Made by a program: the position numbers and the translations under genes. Shown piece after piece: positions 45,986 to 54,684 of a stretch of DNA of 64,000 nucleotides (position 1 is the first letter of the stretch; each line of letters begins with the position of its first letter). Origin of the DNA: Candidatus Babelota bacterium. GTDB taxonomy: Bacteria > Babelota > Babeliae > Babelales > Vermiphilaceae. The notes under the pieces were generated by a model, which was not told the DNA's origin, did not search any database, and worked only from the letters and a program-made list of their open reading frames with translations. The stretch covers positions 1-64,000 of the forward strand of contig JAJCZC010000022.1 of assembly GCA_029262575.1 (NCBI GenBank), given 5' to 3'.

Positions 45986-46018
45986 TGGTGCGCCCGATAG
46001 GGATCGAACCTACGACCT
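45986..46018 (-). repeat. Exact 33-nt copy of a tRNA-Arg 3' end
   Basis: Identical to 46219-46251, that is the CCA end, acceptor strand, T arm and variable loop of tRNA-Arg(CCT). The similarity stops at the anticodon arm. It cannot fold into a tRNA. This could be the footprint of an element that integrated at the tRNA 3' end, or a partial duplication. Confidence 0.75.
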
Positions 46019-46035
46019 TCCGTCGTCGCCTTCGG

Positions 46036-46053
46036 CTATGCCGGACTAAAGAC
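46036..46053 (+). repeat. Dispersed 18-mer, copy 2
   Basis: Exact second copy of the 18-mer at 42476-42493, just after the tRNA fragment. Confidence 0.6.
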
Positions 46054-46182
46054 AGATTTTGTAAGGTCTAATATATATCCATTATGTATGTTAGGCCTTA
46101 AGTACTGGCCATGCCAGGCGAAGCTTGCCGAGCTGGAAAGCCCGGACCCTCCTATGTTAAAACTACGGAGGACAGGTAAGCG

Positions 46183-46229
46183 AATTCTGGCCTGCCATAC
46201 GAAGCTTTATGCGAAGTATGGTGCGCCCG
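46183..46229. repeat. tRNA 3'-flank repeat, unit 1
   Basis: The 36-base flank AATTCTGGCC...AAGTATGG before the CCA end of tRNA-Arg(CCT) is repeated before tRNA-Arg(TCG) at 46427-46473 with one mismatch (offset 244 bases). CCATAC and GTATGG inside it can pair. Confidence 0.7.
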
Positions 46230-46295
46230 ATAGGGATCGAACCTACGACCTACAGATTAGGAATCTGTCGCTCTATCCAACTGAGCTACGGGCGC
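46219..46295 (-). tRNA. tRNA-Arg (anticodon CCT)
   Basis: Folds as a full cloverleaf: acceptor GCGCCCG/CGGGCGC, anticodon stem ACAGA/TCTGT with loop TTCCTAA, T arm GTAGG-TTCGATC-CCTAT. Anticodon CCT reads AGG (Arg). CCA is encoded in the genome (46219-46221). Confidence 0.96.
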
Positions 46296-46426
46296 AATAC
46301 GGAAATAGTTTATTAAAATTAAATCCGTCAAGAAACTGGCTCCTACTTCGCTCTTTTAGAGCTACGAAGGACAGGCTTGCCAGTCATTTTACTCCAGAAA
46401 TTTAAAACTTCTATTTTAGCTTAGCC

Positions 46427-46473
46427 AATTCTGGCCTGCCATACGAAGCTTTATGCAAAGTATGGTGCGCCCG
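46427..46473. repeat. tRNA 3'-flank repeat, unit 2
   Basis: Second copy of the flank described at 46183-46229. The two tRNA genes and their 3' flanks look like a tandem duplication that later changed anticodon. Confidence 0.7.
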
Positions 46474-46539
46474 GTAGGACTCGAACCTACAACCTACGGA
46501 TTCGAAGTCCGGTACTCTATCCAATTGAGCTACGGGCGC
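46463..46539 (-). tRNA. tRNA-Arg (anticodon TCG)
   Basis: Same acceptor stem as its neighbour, anticodon loop CTTCGAA, T arm GTAGG-TTCGAGT-CCTAC. Anticodon TCG reads CGN (Arg). The first anticodon-stem pair is a mismatch (C-T). CCA is encoded. Confidence 0.95.
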
Positions 46540-46623
46540 ATATCGCAATATTTATATAGTTAGAGAGTACAGAAATTACCTATAATGTCCAGCTCACGTA
46601 CTATTTTTTTGATAATGCGAAAC

Positions 46624-46968
46624 TTACTTTTCATTAGGCGTCAGATTACGCAATTTATCAAATGCAAATATTGACCCACCACGTTCAGTTGTTTTCACTG
46701 CAGCAGAATTTCCAAGCTGCAGCCTTAACTCTCCATATATCCATCCACCCTGTGATTTTACTGCTATTTTGGTCGCTGGCTGCGTTCCTTCATAAAATTT
46801 ATAAGCATCTTCATCTAGGTGTTCCACTATAGAGGAATCTACGGGTTTGCCCAACACGGCGCATTCAACCAATTTCTGAAATTGTGCCACTTTTTTTGAT
46901 TGTTCATCTGAGGAACAAAAAATAGCTGAACTACCCGCGCAAAGCAAAAATAGTAGAAAATAACGCAT
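46624..46968 (-). CDS. Small secreted protein, unknown
   Basis: 114 residues with AAGGAAG before the ATG and a signal peptide (YFLLFLLCAGSSAIFCSS). A Cys near the end of the signal could be a lipidation site but the pattern is not strict. The mature ~95 residues are mixed, with GGWIYGELRLQLG as the most distinct stretch. No family recognised. Confidence 0.65.
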   Translation of the reverse strand: MRYFLLFLLCAGSSAIFCSSDEQSKKVAQFQKLVECAVLGKPVDSSIVEHLDEDAYKFYEGTQPATKIAVKSQGGWIYGELRLQLGNSAAVKTTERGGSIFAFDKLRNLTPNEK

Positions 46969-47195
46969 TAATATCTTCCTTTTTTAAATTAATCCATAAA
47001 AATAATCTATTTTCATAGCTTAAATAAGATTTTTCTGCTGCGCAATTACCTTTTTAAAAAAAACAAAATCAACTTTTATCATCAAAAATATTTACAAATT
47101 GAAAACAATAGTGTTAGTCTGATGATAGAGGGCATAAATTTTACTCCAATCTCCCCTATAACTCGTATCATGTTTATTCATGAATGAGTGAGGTA

Positions 47196-47220
47196 AACGG
47201 CCAGCTTTATGCTGGCCGTT
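47196..47220. terminator. GC-rich hairpin at the end of tlyA
   Basis: AACGGCCAGC pairs perfectly with GCTGGCCGTT around a TTTAT loop and overlaps the tlyA stop codon. There is no T run for the minus strand. On the + strand it is followed by ACCTTTT. Confidence 0.6.
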
Positions 47221-47953
47221 ACCTTTTGGCAAATGCTGCTAAAAACTCTTTATTGCCCTCAGTGCCATAAATAGGCGACTCGGTGACATCAATCAACTCA
47301 TAACCATGGGCAACAATACCATCAGTCACTTTTTGAACAACCATTTCATGCACTTTGGCATCTTTGATGATACCACCTTTGCCAACTTGATGCTTTTCGG
47401 CTTCAAATTGCGGCTTTATCAAAGTAACAAGGAGTCCATCGGACTTGAGAACTTGATCAATCGCATCCATCACCTTCAAAATCGAAATAAATGACAGATC
47501 AAGCGAAACTAGGTCAACCAATTTCCCAATCGTATCTTTGGTGATATGACGCAAATTAGTGCGTTCCATAACATGCACCCGTTCATCTTGACGAATCTTT
47601 TCGTGTACTTGGCCATGCCCAACATCAATGCCAAAAATCTCTTTTGCACCACGTTGCAATAAGCAATCGGTAAAGCCGCCGGTGGAAAGACCTGCATCTA
47701 ACACAGTCAAACCATTAACATCAATGCCAAAATGATCTAATGCCTTTTCTATTTTAAATCCTGCACGTCCAACAAACTTCGGCTCTTCAATTGAAAGCTC
47801 AACTTCTACATCAGGTTTAACTTGTGTGCCAGATTTATCGATGATCTTATCATCAACCTTGACTTTACGTTGCATAATCCAACTTTGAATTTGTCGGCGA
47901 CTGTATTGCGGATAAAGTTCTTGTATGAGTTGATCAAGACGTATTTTTTTCAT
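47219..47953 (-). CDS. tlyA: TlyA-type rRNA 2'-O-methyltransferase
   Basis: 244 residues: an N-terminal S4 RNA-binding domain (IRLDQLIQELYPQYSRRQIQ), then an FtsJ-like methyltransferase with SAM-binding VLDAGLSTGGFTDCLL and SLDLSFIS, and the catalytic Lys in LIKPQFE. TlyA proteins methylate ribose of 16S and 23S rRNA; some are annotated as haemolysins. The gene follows the HtrA-like gene by 15 bases, same strand. Confidence 0.93.
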   Translation of the reverse strand: MKKIRLDQLIQELYPQYSRRQIQSWIMQRKVKVDDKIIDKSGTQVKPDVEVELSIEEPKFVGRAGFKIEKALDHFGIDVNGLTVLDAGLSTGGFTDCLLQRGAKEIFGIDVGHGQVHEKIRQDERVHVMERTNLRHITKDTIGKLVDLVSLDLSFISILKVMDAIDQVLKSDGLLVTLIKPQFEAEKHQVGKGGIIKDAKVHEMVVQKVTDGIVAHGYELIDVTESPIYGTEGNKEFLAAFAKR

Positions 47954-47967
47954 GTTCTAGCTATCTT

Positions 47968-49620
47968 TCATTGAGATGTTTTCATTTGTGCTGCCAAGCC
48001 ACGCATTTTAAGAATATCTTGTGTGTTTTGCGTTAACGGATAATGGTAATCACGTGATAACTGAGATTCTTGTGCTACTACGATATCCATTGGAAGCACC
48101 ACAAAGACATTATCTGTTGTCATCGTTAGATTGTCCGAAACCAATAGCGTTAAAAACTTACTATTTGCATGATCTTTAAAAGCAGTGCGTAAGTCATCTA
48201 GTGTGTGCACCTCTTTTCCATTAACTTCGTTCAATGTTGCCCCTACCATTACGCTGCGAGTTTTAAACAATTCTGAAGTAGGGAAAATATGAGTGATCAA
48301 TAGCACAGGATGTTGCTGATTTTTCATTTCTGCATAACGTCCAAGCCCTGGAATGGTTTTGCGCATACCCTGAATATGATTTGCTGTTAATTGCATGACT
48401 ACCATGCCACCAAACACCTCATAATCAACCGATTCATACCCAGGATAAATTTTGCGAATTGGCGGTAACTCTGCCTGGCTAAACTTAACCGAAAGATCTT
48501 TGCGTTGCCCATTACGATAAATAGTTAGTCGCACATCTTCGCCTATTGCCAAACGACATACATAATCAATAATCGATATTTTATCTTCTGACCACGGTAC
48601 GTTCATTTCACCATACACATCAAGACGATGACCATTAATTTCATAAATCATGTCACCACGTTGCACGCCTGCATTAAACAACGTACTATTTTTTACCACT
48701 TCAACCACATAACAACCACCTGGCTGAGGATTGCCCAAGTATTCGGTCAAACTTTCATTAGCATTATTGAACAATACACCCAAAAATGGTTTGCGCAGTA
48801 ATTTTATTTTATATAAGTCGGGCAAAATTATTTTTGCATCATTAATAGGAATAATATAACCAACATTTTGAGCTTCGGTGACACCCGCAGAATTAATCCC
48901 AATCACCTCTCCATTAATATTCACCAATGGCCCACCAGAATTACCTGGATTAATTGGCGCACTCATCTGAATATATTGCCGTTCTCGGCCACTAATCACA
49001 CCCGTGGTACTTTTGAGTGATTGCAAACCTAATGGGTAGCCAAGAGCCAATACTTCGTCAGAGCGGAAAACTAGATCTGAATCGCCAAGTGGAAGATACG
49101 GAATGCGACCCAATGCATTTCGAACAACTTTCACATCTTCGGGCAAAACGCGCAATAATGCTATATCACGCTCAGGACTCACGCCCACCACTTCAACCTG
49201 AATAATACGTTTACCCAATGAAGGAATCTGAATCCACAATGCTTTTGCCTGATCTACAACATGTGCATTGGAAAGCAACTCGCCATCTTCACTAATGAAA
49301 AAAGCCGAACCACTTGAAGAATATTGAGCCGGAGTTTTATAAGGCTGCAAAAGATCTATTTCTGATATTTGTGAGAAAACCTGTACAACTGTATCTTTTA
49401 CCTGTTGTTGAATTGGACGCCACACCTCGCTTTTTGCAACGATCTTTTCAATAATCTGTTTACCAGCTCCCGCAGCATGTTGCACGTTTGGCATTTTTTG
49501 CATATGCGTTACAGTGCGCTTAATATCATATAAGTTAAAAAAAAGAATACCAATAAGCCCAAAAAGGGCCGCTCCGAGGGCTGCTAAGCTGATGGTAATA
49601 AAAGATTTGGTCATTTTCAT
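47968..49620 (-). CDS. HtrA/DegP-like serine protease with two PDZ domains
   Basis: 550 residues from the ATG at 49620 (AGGA six bases upstream; the frame is open from 49716). One N-terminal membrane helix (ITISLAALGAALFGLIGILFF) anchors it. The trypsin-like domain has the triad His in SNAHVV, Asp in ERDIALL and Ser in GNSGGPL. PDZ1 (FLGVLFNNA...GVQRGDMIYEING) and a second PDZ-like part near the C-terminus (VMVGATLNEVNG) follow. It degrades or refolds damaged envelope proteins. It heads a two-gene operon with tlyA. Confidence 0.92.
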   Translation of the reverse strand: MKMTKSFITISLAALGAALFGLIGILFFNLYDIKRTVTHMQKMPNVQHAAGAGKQIIEKIVAKSEVWRPIQQQVKDTVVQVFSQISEIDLLQPYKTPAQYSSSGSAFFISEDGELLSNAHVVDQAKALWIQIPSLGKRIIQVEVVGVSPERDIALLRVLPEDVKVVRNALGRIPYLPLGDSDLVFRSDEVLALGYPLGLQSLKSTTGVISGRERQYIQMSAPINPGNSGGPLVNINGEVIGINSAGVTEAQNVGYIIPINDAKIILPDLYKIKLLRKPFLGVLFNNANESLTEYLGNPQPGGCYVVEVVKNSTLFNAGVQRGDMIYEINGHRLDVYGEMNVPWSEDKISIIDYVCRLAIGEDVRLTIYRNGQRKDLSVKFSQAELPPIRKIYPGYESVDYEVFGGMVVMQLTANHIQGMRKTIPGLGRYAEMKNQQHPVLLITHIFPTSELFKTRSVMVGATLNEVNGKEVHTLDDLRTAFKDHANSKFLTLLVSDNLTMTTDNVFVVLPMDIVVAQESQLSRDYHYPLTQNTQDILKMRGLAAQMKTSQ

Positions 49621-49807
49621 TATAAATCCTAACGGAAAGCCTAATGCACGCTTTAATATTATAAAAAGGTTCCTAACTTTTATTTTAGAGCAAATAAAAA
49701 TAAAAACTAGGCGCACCTCTTATAGACGATTTGCAAATCAGACAATATTAAATTAGGCTTATATAATCTAAAATTGTTATATATAAGGTATTTTCAGGAG
49801 TACTATT

Positions 49808-51127
49808 TTGAAAGAAAGCCCAAAAAATCCCGTTACTTTAGATACCCTTGTTGCACTATGTAAGCGACGTGGGTTCATTTTCCAAACTGCCGAAATTTAT
49901 GGTGGCCTGAATGGATTTTATGATTTTGGCCATTTAGGGACTCTACTCAAAGAAAACATTCGTCAAAATTGGCGCAACTCATTGTTTAATAAAAAAGGTG
50001 AAATCACCTTCATGGAAGGATCGCTAATTGGTCCGGAAGCCATGTGGATTGCATCGGGACATGTGCAAAACTTTCATGATCCTATGGTTGATTGCATGGA
50101 ATGCAAACACCGCTTTCGCTCAGATCACATTGATCTTGAAAAATCATGTCCAAATTGCGGCAAAAAAAATTGGACTGAAGTACGCACCTTCAACATGATG
50201 TTCAAAACAAACATTGGAGCCGCTGAAGCTCATGCAAGCACCGGCTATTTACGCCCTGAGACAGCTCAAGCTATTTTTGTTAACTTCAAAAATGTGCTTT
50301 CAACTTCTCGCGTAAAAATACCTTTTGGTATAGCACAAATTGGCAAAGCCTTCCGTAATGAAATAACGCCAAAACAATTTTTGTTCCGCATGCGTGAATT
50401 TGAACAAATGGAAATGGAATGGTTCTGCAAGGCAGAAGATGCACAAGAAATGTTTGATTTCTGGCGCCAAAAACGCCTTGATTTCTATCATGATTTAGGC
50501 CTAGATAAAGAAAAACTTCGCCTGCGCCCGCATGAAAAAGACGAACTTTCGCACTATTCATCTCAAACTGATGATGTTGAATACAACTTTCCATTTGGTT
50601 GGAAAGAACTTGAAGGCATTGCGCATCGTGGCAACTATGATTTAACCCAGCACACAAAGCACGCTGGAAAAGATCTTGCAGTGTTTGATGAACAAGCTAA
50701 AGCATCCTATGTTCCCGATGTCATCGAATGTTCCGTAGGATCAGATCGCTTATTACTCACCATCCTGTTCGATAGCTATAAAGAAGACACCATTGATGGC
50801 GAAACAAGAAATTATTTTGCATTCAAGCCATCCATTGCACCAATTAAAGCTGCTTTTTTCCCGTTGAGTAAAAAACTAGAAGAACCTGCGCGTGCTATTT
50901 TTGATGACATTCGCAAAGTAGTTCCGCACATTCAGTTCGATGTTTCGGGTTCAATCGGCAAACGTTATCGCAGACAAGATGAAATTGGCACGCCACTATG
51001 TTTTACCTATGATTTTGATAGTGCTGAATCAAATACTATTACCGTCCGTGATCGCAATACCACCAAACAGGAACGCATTGCCATTGATGAAATATTGCCC
51101 TACATTCAAAAGGTTCTCACATCATAA
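49808..51127 (+). CDS. Glycyl-tRNA synthetase (dimeric type)
   Basis: Class II synthetase that charges tRNA-Gly; often named glyQS. 439 residues from a TTG start, decided by an AGGAG site seven bases before it and by no earlier ATG. Motif 1 region, a Cys4 zinc site (CMEC...CPNC), motif 2 (GKAFRNEITPK...MREFEQMEMEWF) and motif 3 (SVGSDRLLLTIL) are visible, and the C-terminus has the anticodon-binding fold (IAPIKAAFFPLSK). It begins an operon with the DedA-like, ktrB and ktrA genes. Confidence 0.95.
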   Translation: MKESPKNPVTLDTLVALCKRRGFIFQTAEIYGGLNGFYDFGHLGTLLKENIRQNWRNSLFNKKGEITFMEGSLIGPEAMWIASGHVQNFHDPMVDCMECKHRFRSDHIDLEKSCPNCGKKNWTEVRTFNMMFKTNIGAAEAHASTGYLRPETAQAIFVNFKNVLSTSRVKIPFGIAQIGKAFRNEITPKQFLFRMREFEQMEMEWFCKAEDAQEMFDFWRQKRLDFYHDLGLDKEKLRLRPHEKDELSHYSSQTDDVEYNFPFGWKELEGIAHRGNYDLTQHTKHAGKDLAVFDEQAKASYVPDVIECSVGSDRLLLTILFDSYKEDTIDGETRNYFAFKPSIAPIKAAFFPLSKKLEEPARAIFDDIRKVVPHIQFDVSGSIGKRYRRQDEIGTPLCFTYDFDSAESNTITVRDRNTTKQERIAIDEILPYIQKVLTS

Positions 51128-51144
51128 TAATCAAGTGAATAATT

Positions 51145-51735
51145 ATGCTTAAATCATTATATAAGTGGATGGGATCACGCGTACACTCCAAACACGCCGA
51201 TCTCATTTTGACCCTGCTTTTTTACTTTGAAGCACTTATTTTCATTATTCCTACTGATCCAATGCTTATTATCTATTGTATTGAACGACGAGATAAGGCA
51301 TATTGGTATGCATTACTTGCCGCAATCGGCTCTGTGCTAGGCGGCATGACAGGCTATGCTATTGGTTATTGGATTTGGCAAGATTATGGGCAAAACATCA
51401 TTCATAGTACCTGGGTTAATATGGTGTTTAAGCCAGCCGACTTTTATTATCTTTGTAATCTTTATAAACAACATGAATATTTGGCTATTTTTATTGCAGG
51501 ATTCACTCCAGTTCCCTATAAAGCTGCCACATTCACCGCAGGTTTTTGCCAATTGGCATTCCTGCCATTTGTATTGTGTTCGTTTATTGCACGCGGCGCT
51601 CGTTTTTTAATCTATGCGGTAATTATTTCTATCTGGGGTGAACAAATTAAAAAATATATTGACCGGTACTTCAATCTCCTTGTACTCTTGGTTGTAGTAT
51701 TAATTTCTGTATCCATATGGCTTTGCAAAGCATAA
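51145..51735 (+). CDS. DedA/VTT-family membrane protein (YqaA-like)
   Basis: 196 residues with four to five membrane helices and the family features FEALIFIIPTDPML, a Gly-rich turn (AIGSVLGGMTGYAIGYWI) and GFTPVPYKAATFTAG. VTT-domain proteins take part in phospholipid handling and membrane-potential maintenance; the exact role of this one is unknown. It begins 18 bases after the glycyl-tRNA synthetase gene. Confidence 0.85.
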   Translation: MLKSLYKWMGSRVHSKHADLILTLLFYFEALIFIIPTDPMLIIYCIERRDKAYWYALLAAIGSVLGGMTGYAIGYWIWQDYGQNIIHSTWVNMVFKPADFYYLCNLYKQHEYLAIFIAGFTPVPYKAATFTAGFCQLAFLPFVLCSFIARGARFLIYAVIISIWGEQIKKYIDRYFNLLVLLVVVLISVSIWLCKA

Positions 51736-51767
51736 AGATGCTATAGGTGAAAAATTAAAGGTGATAT

Positions 51768-53120
51768 ATGCCCCCATCTAAACAGTTATCAAAATTTTCT
51801 CCTGGTCGCATTATTTTACTTTCAGTCTTCTTTACCATTCTTTCGGGCACTTTGGCGCTCGCATTGCCAATTTCACGTGTCAAGCCAGTTAATTTTATCG
51901 ATTTAGTGTTCACAGCAACCTCATCAGCTTGTGTAACCGGTTTTTTTACCGTTCCTCTTGATAGTTTTAGTTCATTTGGTCACATAATTTTGATGATATT
52001 AATGCAAATTGGTGGTATCGGGCTCATAACCCTCACTATATTGCTTCTTTCATTGTTTGTAAATTTCGGTTTTGCACATCAAGTTATGGCCGGCCAGTTG
52101 CTCGAATTAGAGTCATGGAAAAACATTAAAAAGCTCATTATTTTTATTACTTTTTTTACTTTGATTATAGAAACACTCGGAGCGCTATCAATTTATCCGA
52201 TATTACTTACCTGGTATCCACAAAATGATGCCATTTTTTTATCCATTTTTCATTCAATTTCATCCTTTTGCAATGCTGGCATTTCTTTATTTCCCGAAAG
52301 CTTAGAATTATTTAACACGAGCTATCCGTTGTTATTAATAACTGCAGTTTTAATGATTATTGGTGGTTTGGGTTTTATAACCTGGCGCGAAATCATCTAC
52401 TATATAAAATCTCTTAATCGCAAAAAAAAATATACATTTTCATTACATAGTAAAATTGTATTATTCGGAACATTTGCAGCAATTACTCTCGCTACAGTTA
52501 TATACCTAATTTTAGAATACGATAACAGTTACGCAAATATGAGTTATATTCAAAGGGTTATGAATGCTTTTTTTCAAGCAGCATCGTTTAGAAGCGGTGG
52601 CTATACAACAGTACCATTAAGCATGCTTGCTTTACCTACCTTATTTGTTTCACTTTTTGTTATGTTTGTCGGCGCCTCGCCAGGCTCCACTGGTAGCGGC
52701 GTAAAAATAACAACAATAACTATATTTTTAGCTTCCATAAAAGCTGCTGTAACAGACAGAACTGCCGTTGAGATTCGTGGCAGAAGATTGCCTGAAGATC
52801 TAGTATATAAAGCAATCGCTATTGTAGTTCTTGGCATGACATGGATATGTATGACCACTTTATTTTTACTTATTACGGAGACTGGGTGGGGTTTTTTAGA
52901 AGTTATAGTTGAAGCTATTTCAGCATTCGCTAATGTAGGCATCTCAATGGGACTTACATCAGATTTAACGAATATAGGAAAATTTTTTATCATGTTGAGC
53001 ATGATTATAGGTCGTGTCGGATCGTTAACATTAATATTAGCCCTACGGCAAATGGCACTCAAAAAAGCGCCCGAGCCAAAAAGATTTACCTATCCTGAAG
53101 AACGCGTAATGCTTGGATAA
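51768..53120 (+). CDS. ktrB: Potassium uptake membrane subunit (KtrB/TrkH family)
   Basis: 450 residues with about ten membrane helices and four pore-loop repeats. The filter regions are SSACVTGFFTV, SSFCNAGISLF, ASFRSGGYTTV and SAFANVGISMG, each with a central Gly as in KtrB/TrkH channels. AAGGTGAT precedes the ATG. It mediates K+ entry controlled by the KtrA-type subunit downstream (53213), so the pair is a complete system. Confidence 0.93.
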   Translation: MPPSKQLSKFSPGRIILLSVFFTILSGTLALALPISRVKPVNFIDLVFTATSSACVTGFFTVPLDSFSSFGHIILMILMQIGGIGLITLTILLLSLFVNFGFAHQVMAGQLLELESWKNIKKLIIFITFFTLIIETLGALSIYPILLTWYPQNDAIFLSIFHSISSFCNAGISLFPESLELFNTSYPLLLITAVLMIIGGLGFITWREIIYYIKSLNRKKKYTFSLHSKIVLFGTFAAITLATVIYLILEYDNSYANMSYIQRVMNAFFQAASFRSGGYTTVPLSMLALPTLFVSLFVMFVGASPGSTGSGVKITTITIFLASIKAAVTDRTAVEIRGRRLPEDLVYKAIAIVVLGMTWICMTTLFLLITETGWGFLEVIVEAISAFANVGISMGLTSDLTNIGKFFIMLSMIIGRVGSLTLILALRQMALKKAPEPKRFTYPEERVMLG

Positions 53121-53130
53121 CGACTAGTGT

Positions 53131-53206
53131 TATGCCGGACAAGGATGATAAATTTGGGAAATTTAAACTTTCGGTTTCGCACTAAGCTGGGCCGAATAAA
53201 CAGGAT
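53131..53206 (+). repeat. Dispersed imperfect palindrome, copy B
   Basis: TATGCCGGACAAGGATGA, then AAATTTAAACTTTCGG and CTAAGCTGGGCCGAATAAACAGGATGA, the same pieces as at 36331-36401. The final CAGGATGA provides the ribosome site of ktrA. Confidence 0.6.
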
Positions 53207-53212
53207 GAAATT

Positions 53213-53854
53213 ATGAAATTTTGTGTTATTGGTCTTGGACGTCTTGGTTATCAAGTTGCTATAACTTTGGCTGAAAACGGCATGGAAGTTATGGCAGTCG
53301 ACAGTAATGAAGGAATCGTTGCATCAATTCGCGATAAAGTTACCCAAGCAATTTGTATGCGTGTAACCGATGAAGCCTCAATGCGTTCTATCGGCATAGA
53401 TGAGATGGATGTAGTTATTCTTGCCATGGGCGAAAATTTTGCTCAATCCATCTTAATTACCGCACTGCTTAAAAAGAAACTCGAAATCAAAAAAGTGATC
53501 GCACGTGCCATCAACGATATCCACAAAGAAGTATTACAATTGGTTGGTGCAGATCAAATAATACTACCAGAAAAACAGATTGGCATACGTTTGGCAGATC
53601 GATTGAGTATGCCATTTATGGAATTAATTCGCTTGACTAAGAATTTTTCAATCAGCCAAGTTAAAGCACCCGAAGGTTTAGTGGGCAAAAAAGTATCTGA
53701 TGCTGAGTTTTTCAAAAATTGGAATGTACGATGCATTGGTGTCAAACAAAATGATGAAGTTATTCCAGTTGGCCCTGAATACCTTATTAGTGAAGGTGAA
53801 ATATTAATTGTATCTGGTCCAAACGATGCATTAGAAAAATTGGCAAAGCTATAG
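53213..53854 (+). CDS. ktrA: Potassium uptake regulatory subunit (KtrA, RCK domain)
   Basis: 213 residues: an RCK N-domain with the nucleotide loop VIGLGRLGYQVA and the acidic residue in MAVDSNE, then a short C-domain (VGKKVSDAEFF...GEILIVSGP). It sits on the cytoplasmic side and opens or closes KtrB in response to ATP/NADH-type ligands. The AGGAT ribosome site comes from the repeat before it. Confidence 0.93.
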   Translation: MKFCVIGLGRLGYQVAITLAENGMEVMAVDSNEGIVASIRDKVTQAICMRVTDEASMRSIGIDEMDVVILAMGENFAQSILITALLKKKLEIKKVIARAINDIHKEVLQLVGADQIILPEKQIGIRLADRLSMPFMELIRLTKNFSISQVKAPEGLVGKKVSDAEFFKNWNVRCIGVKQNDEVIPVGPEYLISEGEILIVSGPNDALEKLAKL

Positions 53855-53933
53855 TTCGATGGTTCGATACTGCGTTCTACGAACGCAATTCACCACAGGC
53901 GGAGAATAAAGACTTAAATTTTAAATTTAAAAA

Positions 53934-53978
53934 ATATAGAGAAAGCCCTCGCAATTATTGCGAGGGCTTTCTCTATAT
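53934..53978. terminator. Near-perfect long terminator hairpin
   Basis: 22-base arms ATATAGAGAAAGCCCTCGCAAT and its exact complement around a single T. It ends the ktrA operon and the convergent gene at 54009. Confidence 0.9.
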
Positions 53979-54008
53979 TAACAACATTATTTTTTATTTT
54001 TGGCAAAG

Positions 54009-54554
54009 TTAGTGACTCAGCAACCATGCATAGCCATCTTGACTCATCATACCAGCAGCTACTAAATAACTGAGCCCTTTAGTGACATGCGAGTTTCGAT
54101 TCAACTTTTCATAAAGTGCTTTTTTGAAATTTTTGAACGACTTATAACCCAAGAAACAAACAAGAGCTATACGGCCATATGAATTATTCAACAACGCCGT
54201 TGCTGCCAATGTGCCCACTCCCAAACTCTCTAGCGCTTCTCGCACTTCGCTTTTAACTTCTTCATGAGAAATTATCAACCCATTTGAATCAGTTTCATCA
54301 TTTGGATTTTTATCTATGACTAGTATTTCATTTGAATCATCACCTTTATGATTAATCTCATGATGGGTATTTTCAAGCGATATTTTTTCACCGAGAAGAT
54401 TGTCATCATCATTGCCCCCAAGATTATCATCATTTAAAGTAACAATCAGCTCAGTGTCATCATTGCTCTTTGATAGCTCAAAATCATCATTATCACTCGT
54501 AAAAATAAAACATGGCATAAGTAAACTCAGCATGAGTAATTTCTTTGCATTCAT
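54009..54554 (-). CDS. Acidic secreted protein, unknown
   Basis: 181 residues from the ATG at 54554 (AAAAGGTG upstream; the frame is open from 54563). Signal peptide (KLLMLSLLMPCFIFTS). A ~70-residue, very acidic Asp/Asn-rich stretch (SDNDDFELSKSNDD) follows, then a helical, less acidic half (GTLAATALLNNSYGRIALVCFLGYK) with a hydrophobic helix. It may bind cations or host partners; unproven. No family recognised. Confidence 0.68.
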   Translation of the reverse strand: MNAKKLLMLSLLMPCFIFTSDNDDFELSKSNDDTELIVTLNDDNLGGNDDDNLLGEKISLENTHHEINHKGDDSNEILVIDKNPNDETDSNGLIISHEEVKSEVREALESLGVGTLAATALLNNSYGRIALVCFLGYKSFKNFKKALYEKLNRNSHVTKGLSYLVAAGMMSQDGYAWLLSH

Positions 54555-54623
54555 CTGCAACACCTTTTCGTGTAAAATCGTTGTAAGATATAACTAATTG
54601 TGCTGCAGTATAACAAAAGAGCA

Positions 54624-54661
54624 AAAAAAAAGAAACGTATATTGCAACGTTTCTTTTTTTA
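54624..54661. terminator. Terminator after rplU
   Basis: AAAAAAAGAAACGT pairs with ACGTTTCTTTTTTT around an 8-nt loop; T runs on both strands. Confidence 0.85.
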
Positions 54662-54684
54662 TTTTTTATCAGGATCAATAAAAG

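Larger units (their letters stand above)
45807..46218. other. Gap of ~410 bases with tRNA fragment and repeats
   Basis: No protein gene. It holds the 33-nt tRNA-Arg 3'-end copy (45986-46018), the 18-mer repeat (46036-46053), and GC-rich inverted fragments (about 46119-46175). An open frame at 46088-46405 (+) runs antisense through a tRNA gene and is not real. Confidence 0.6.

Noticed and set aside
46088-46405. 105-codon + strand frame
   Set aside because: It runs antisense through tRNA-Arg(CCT) and its flank repeats; a known type of false gene.
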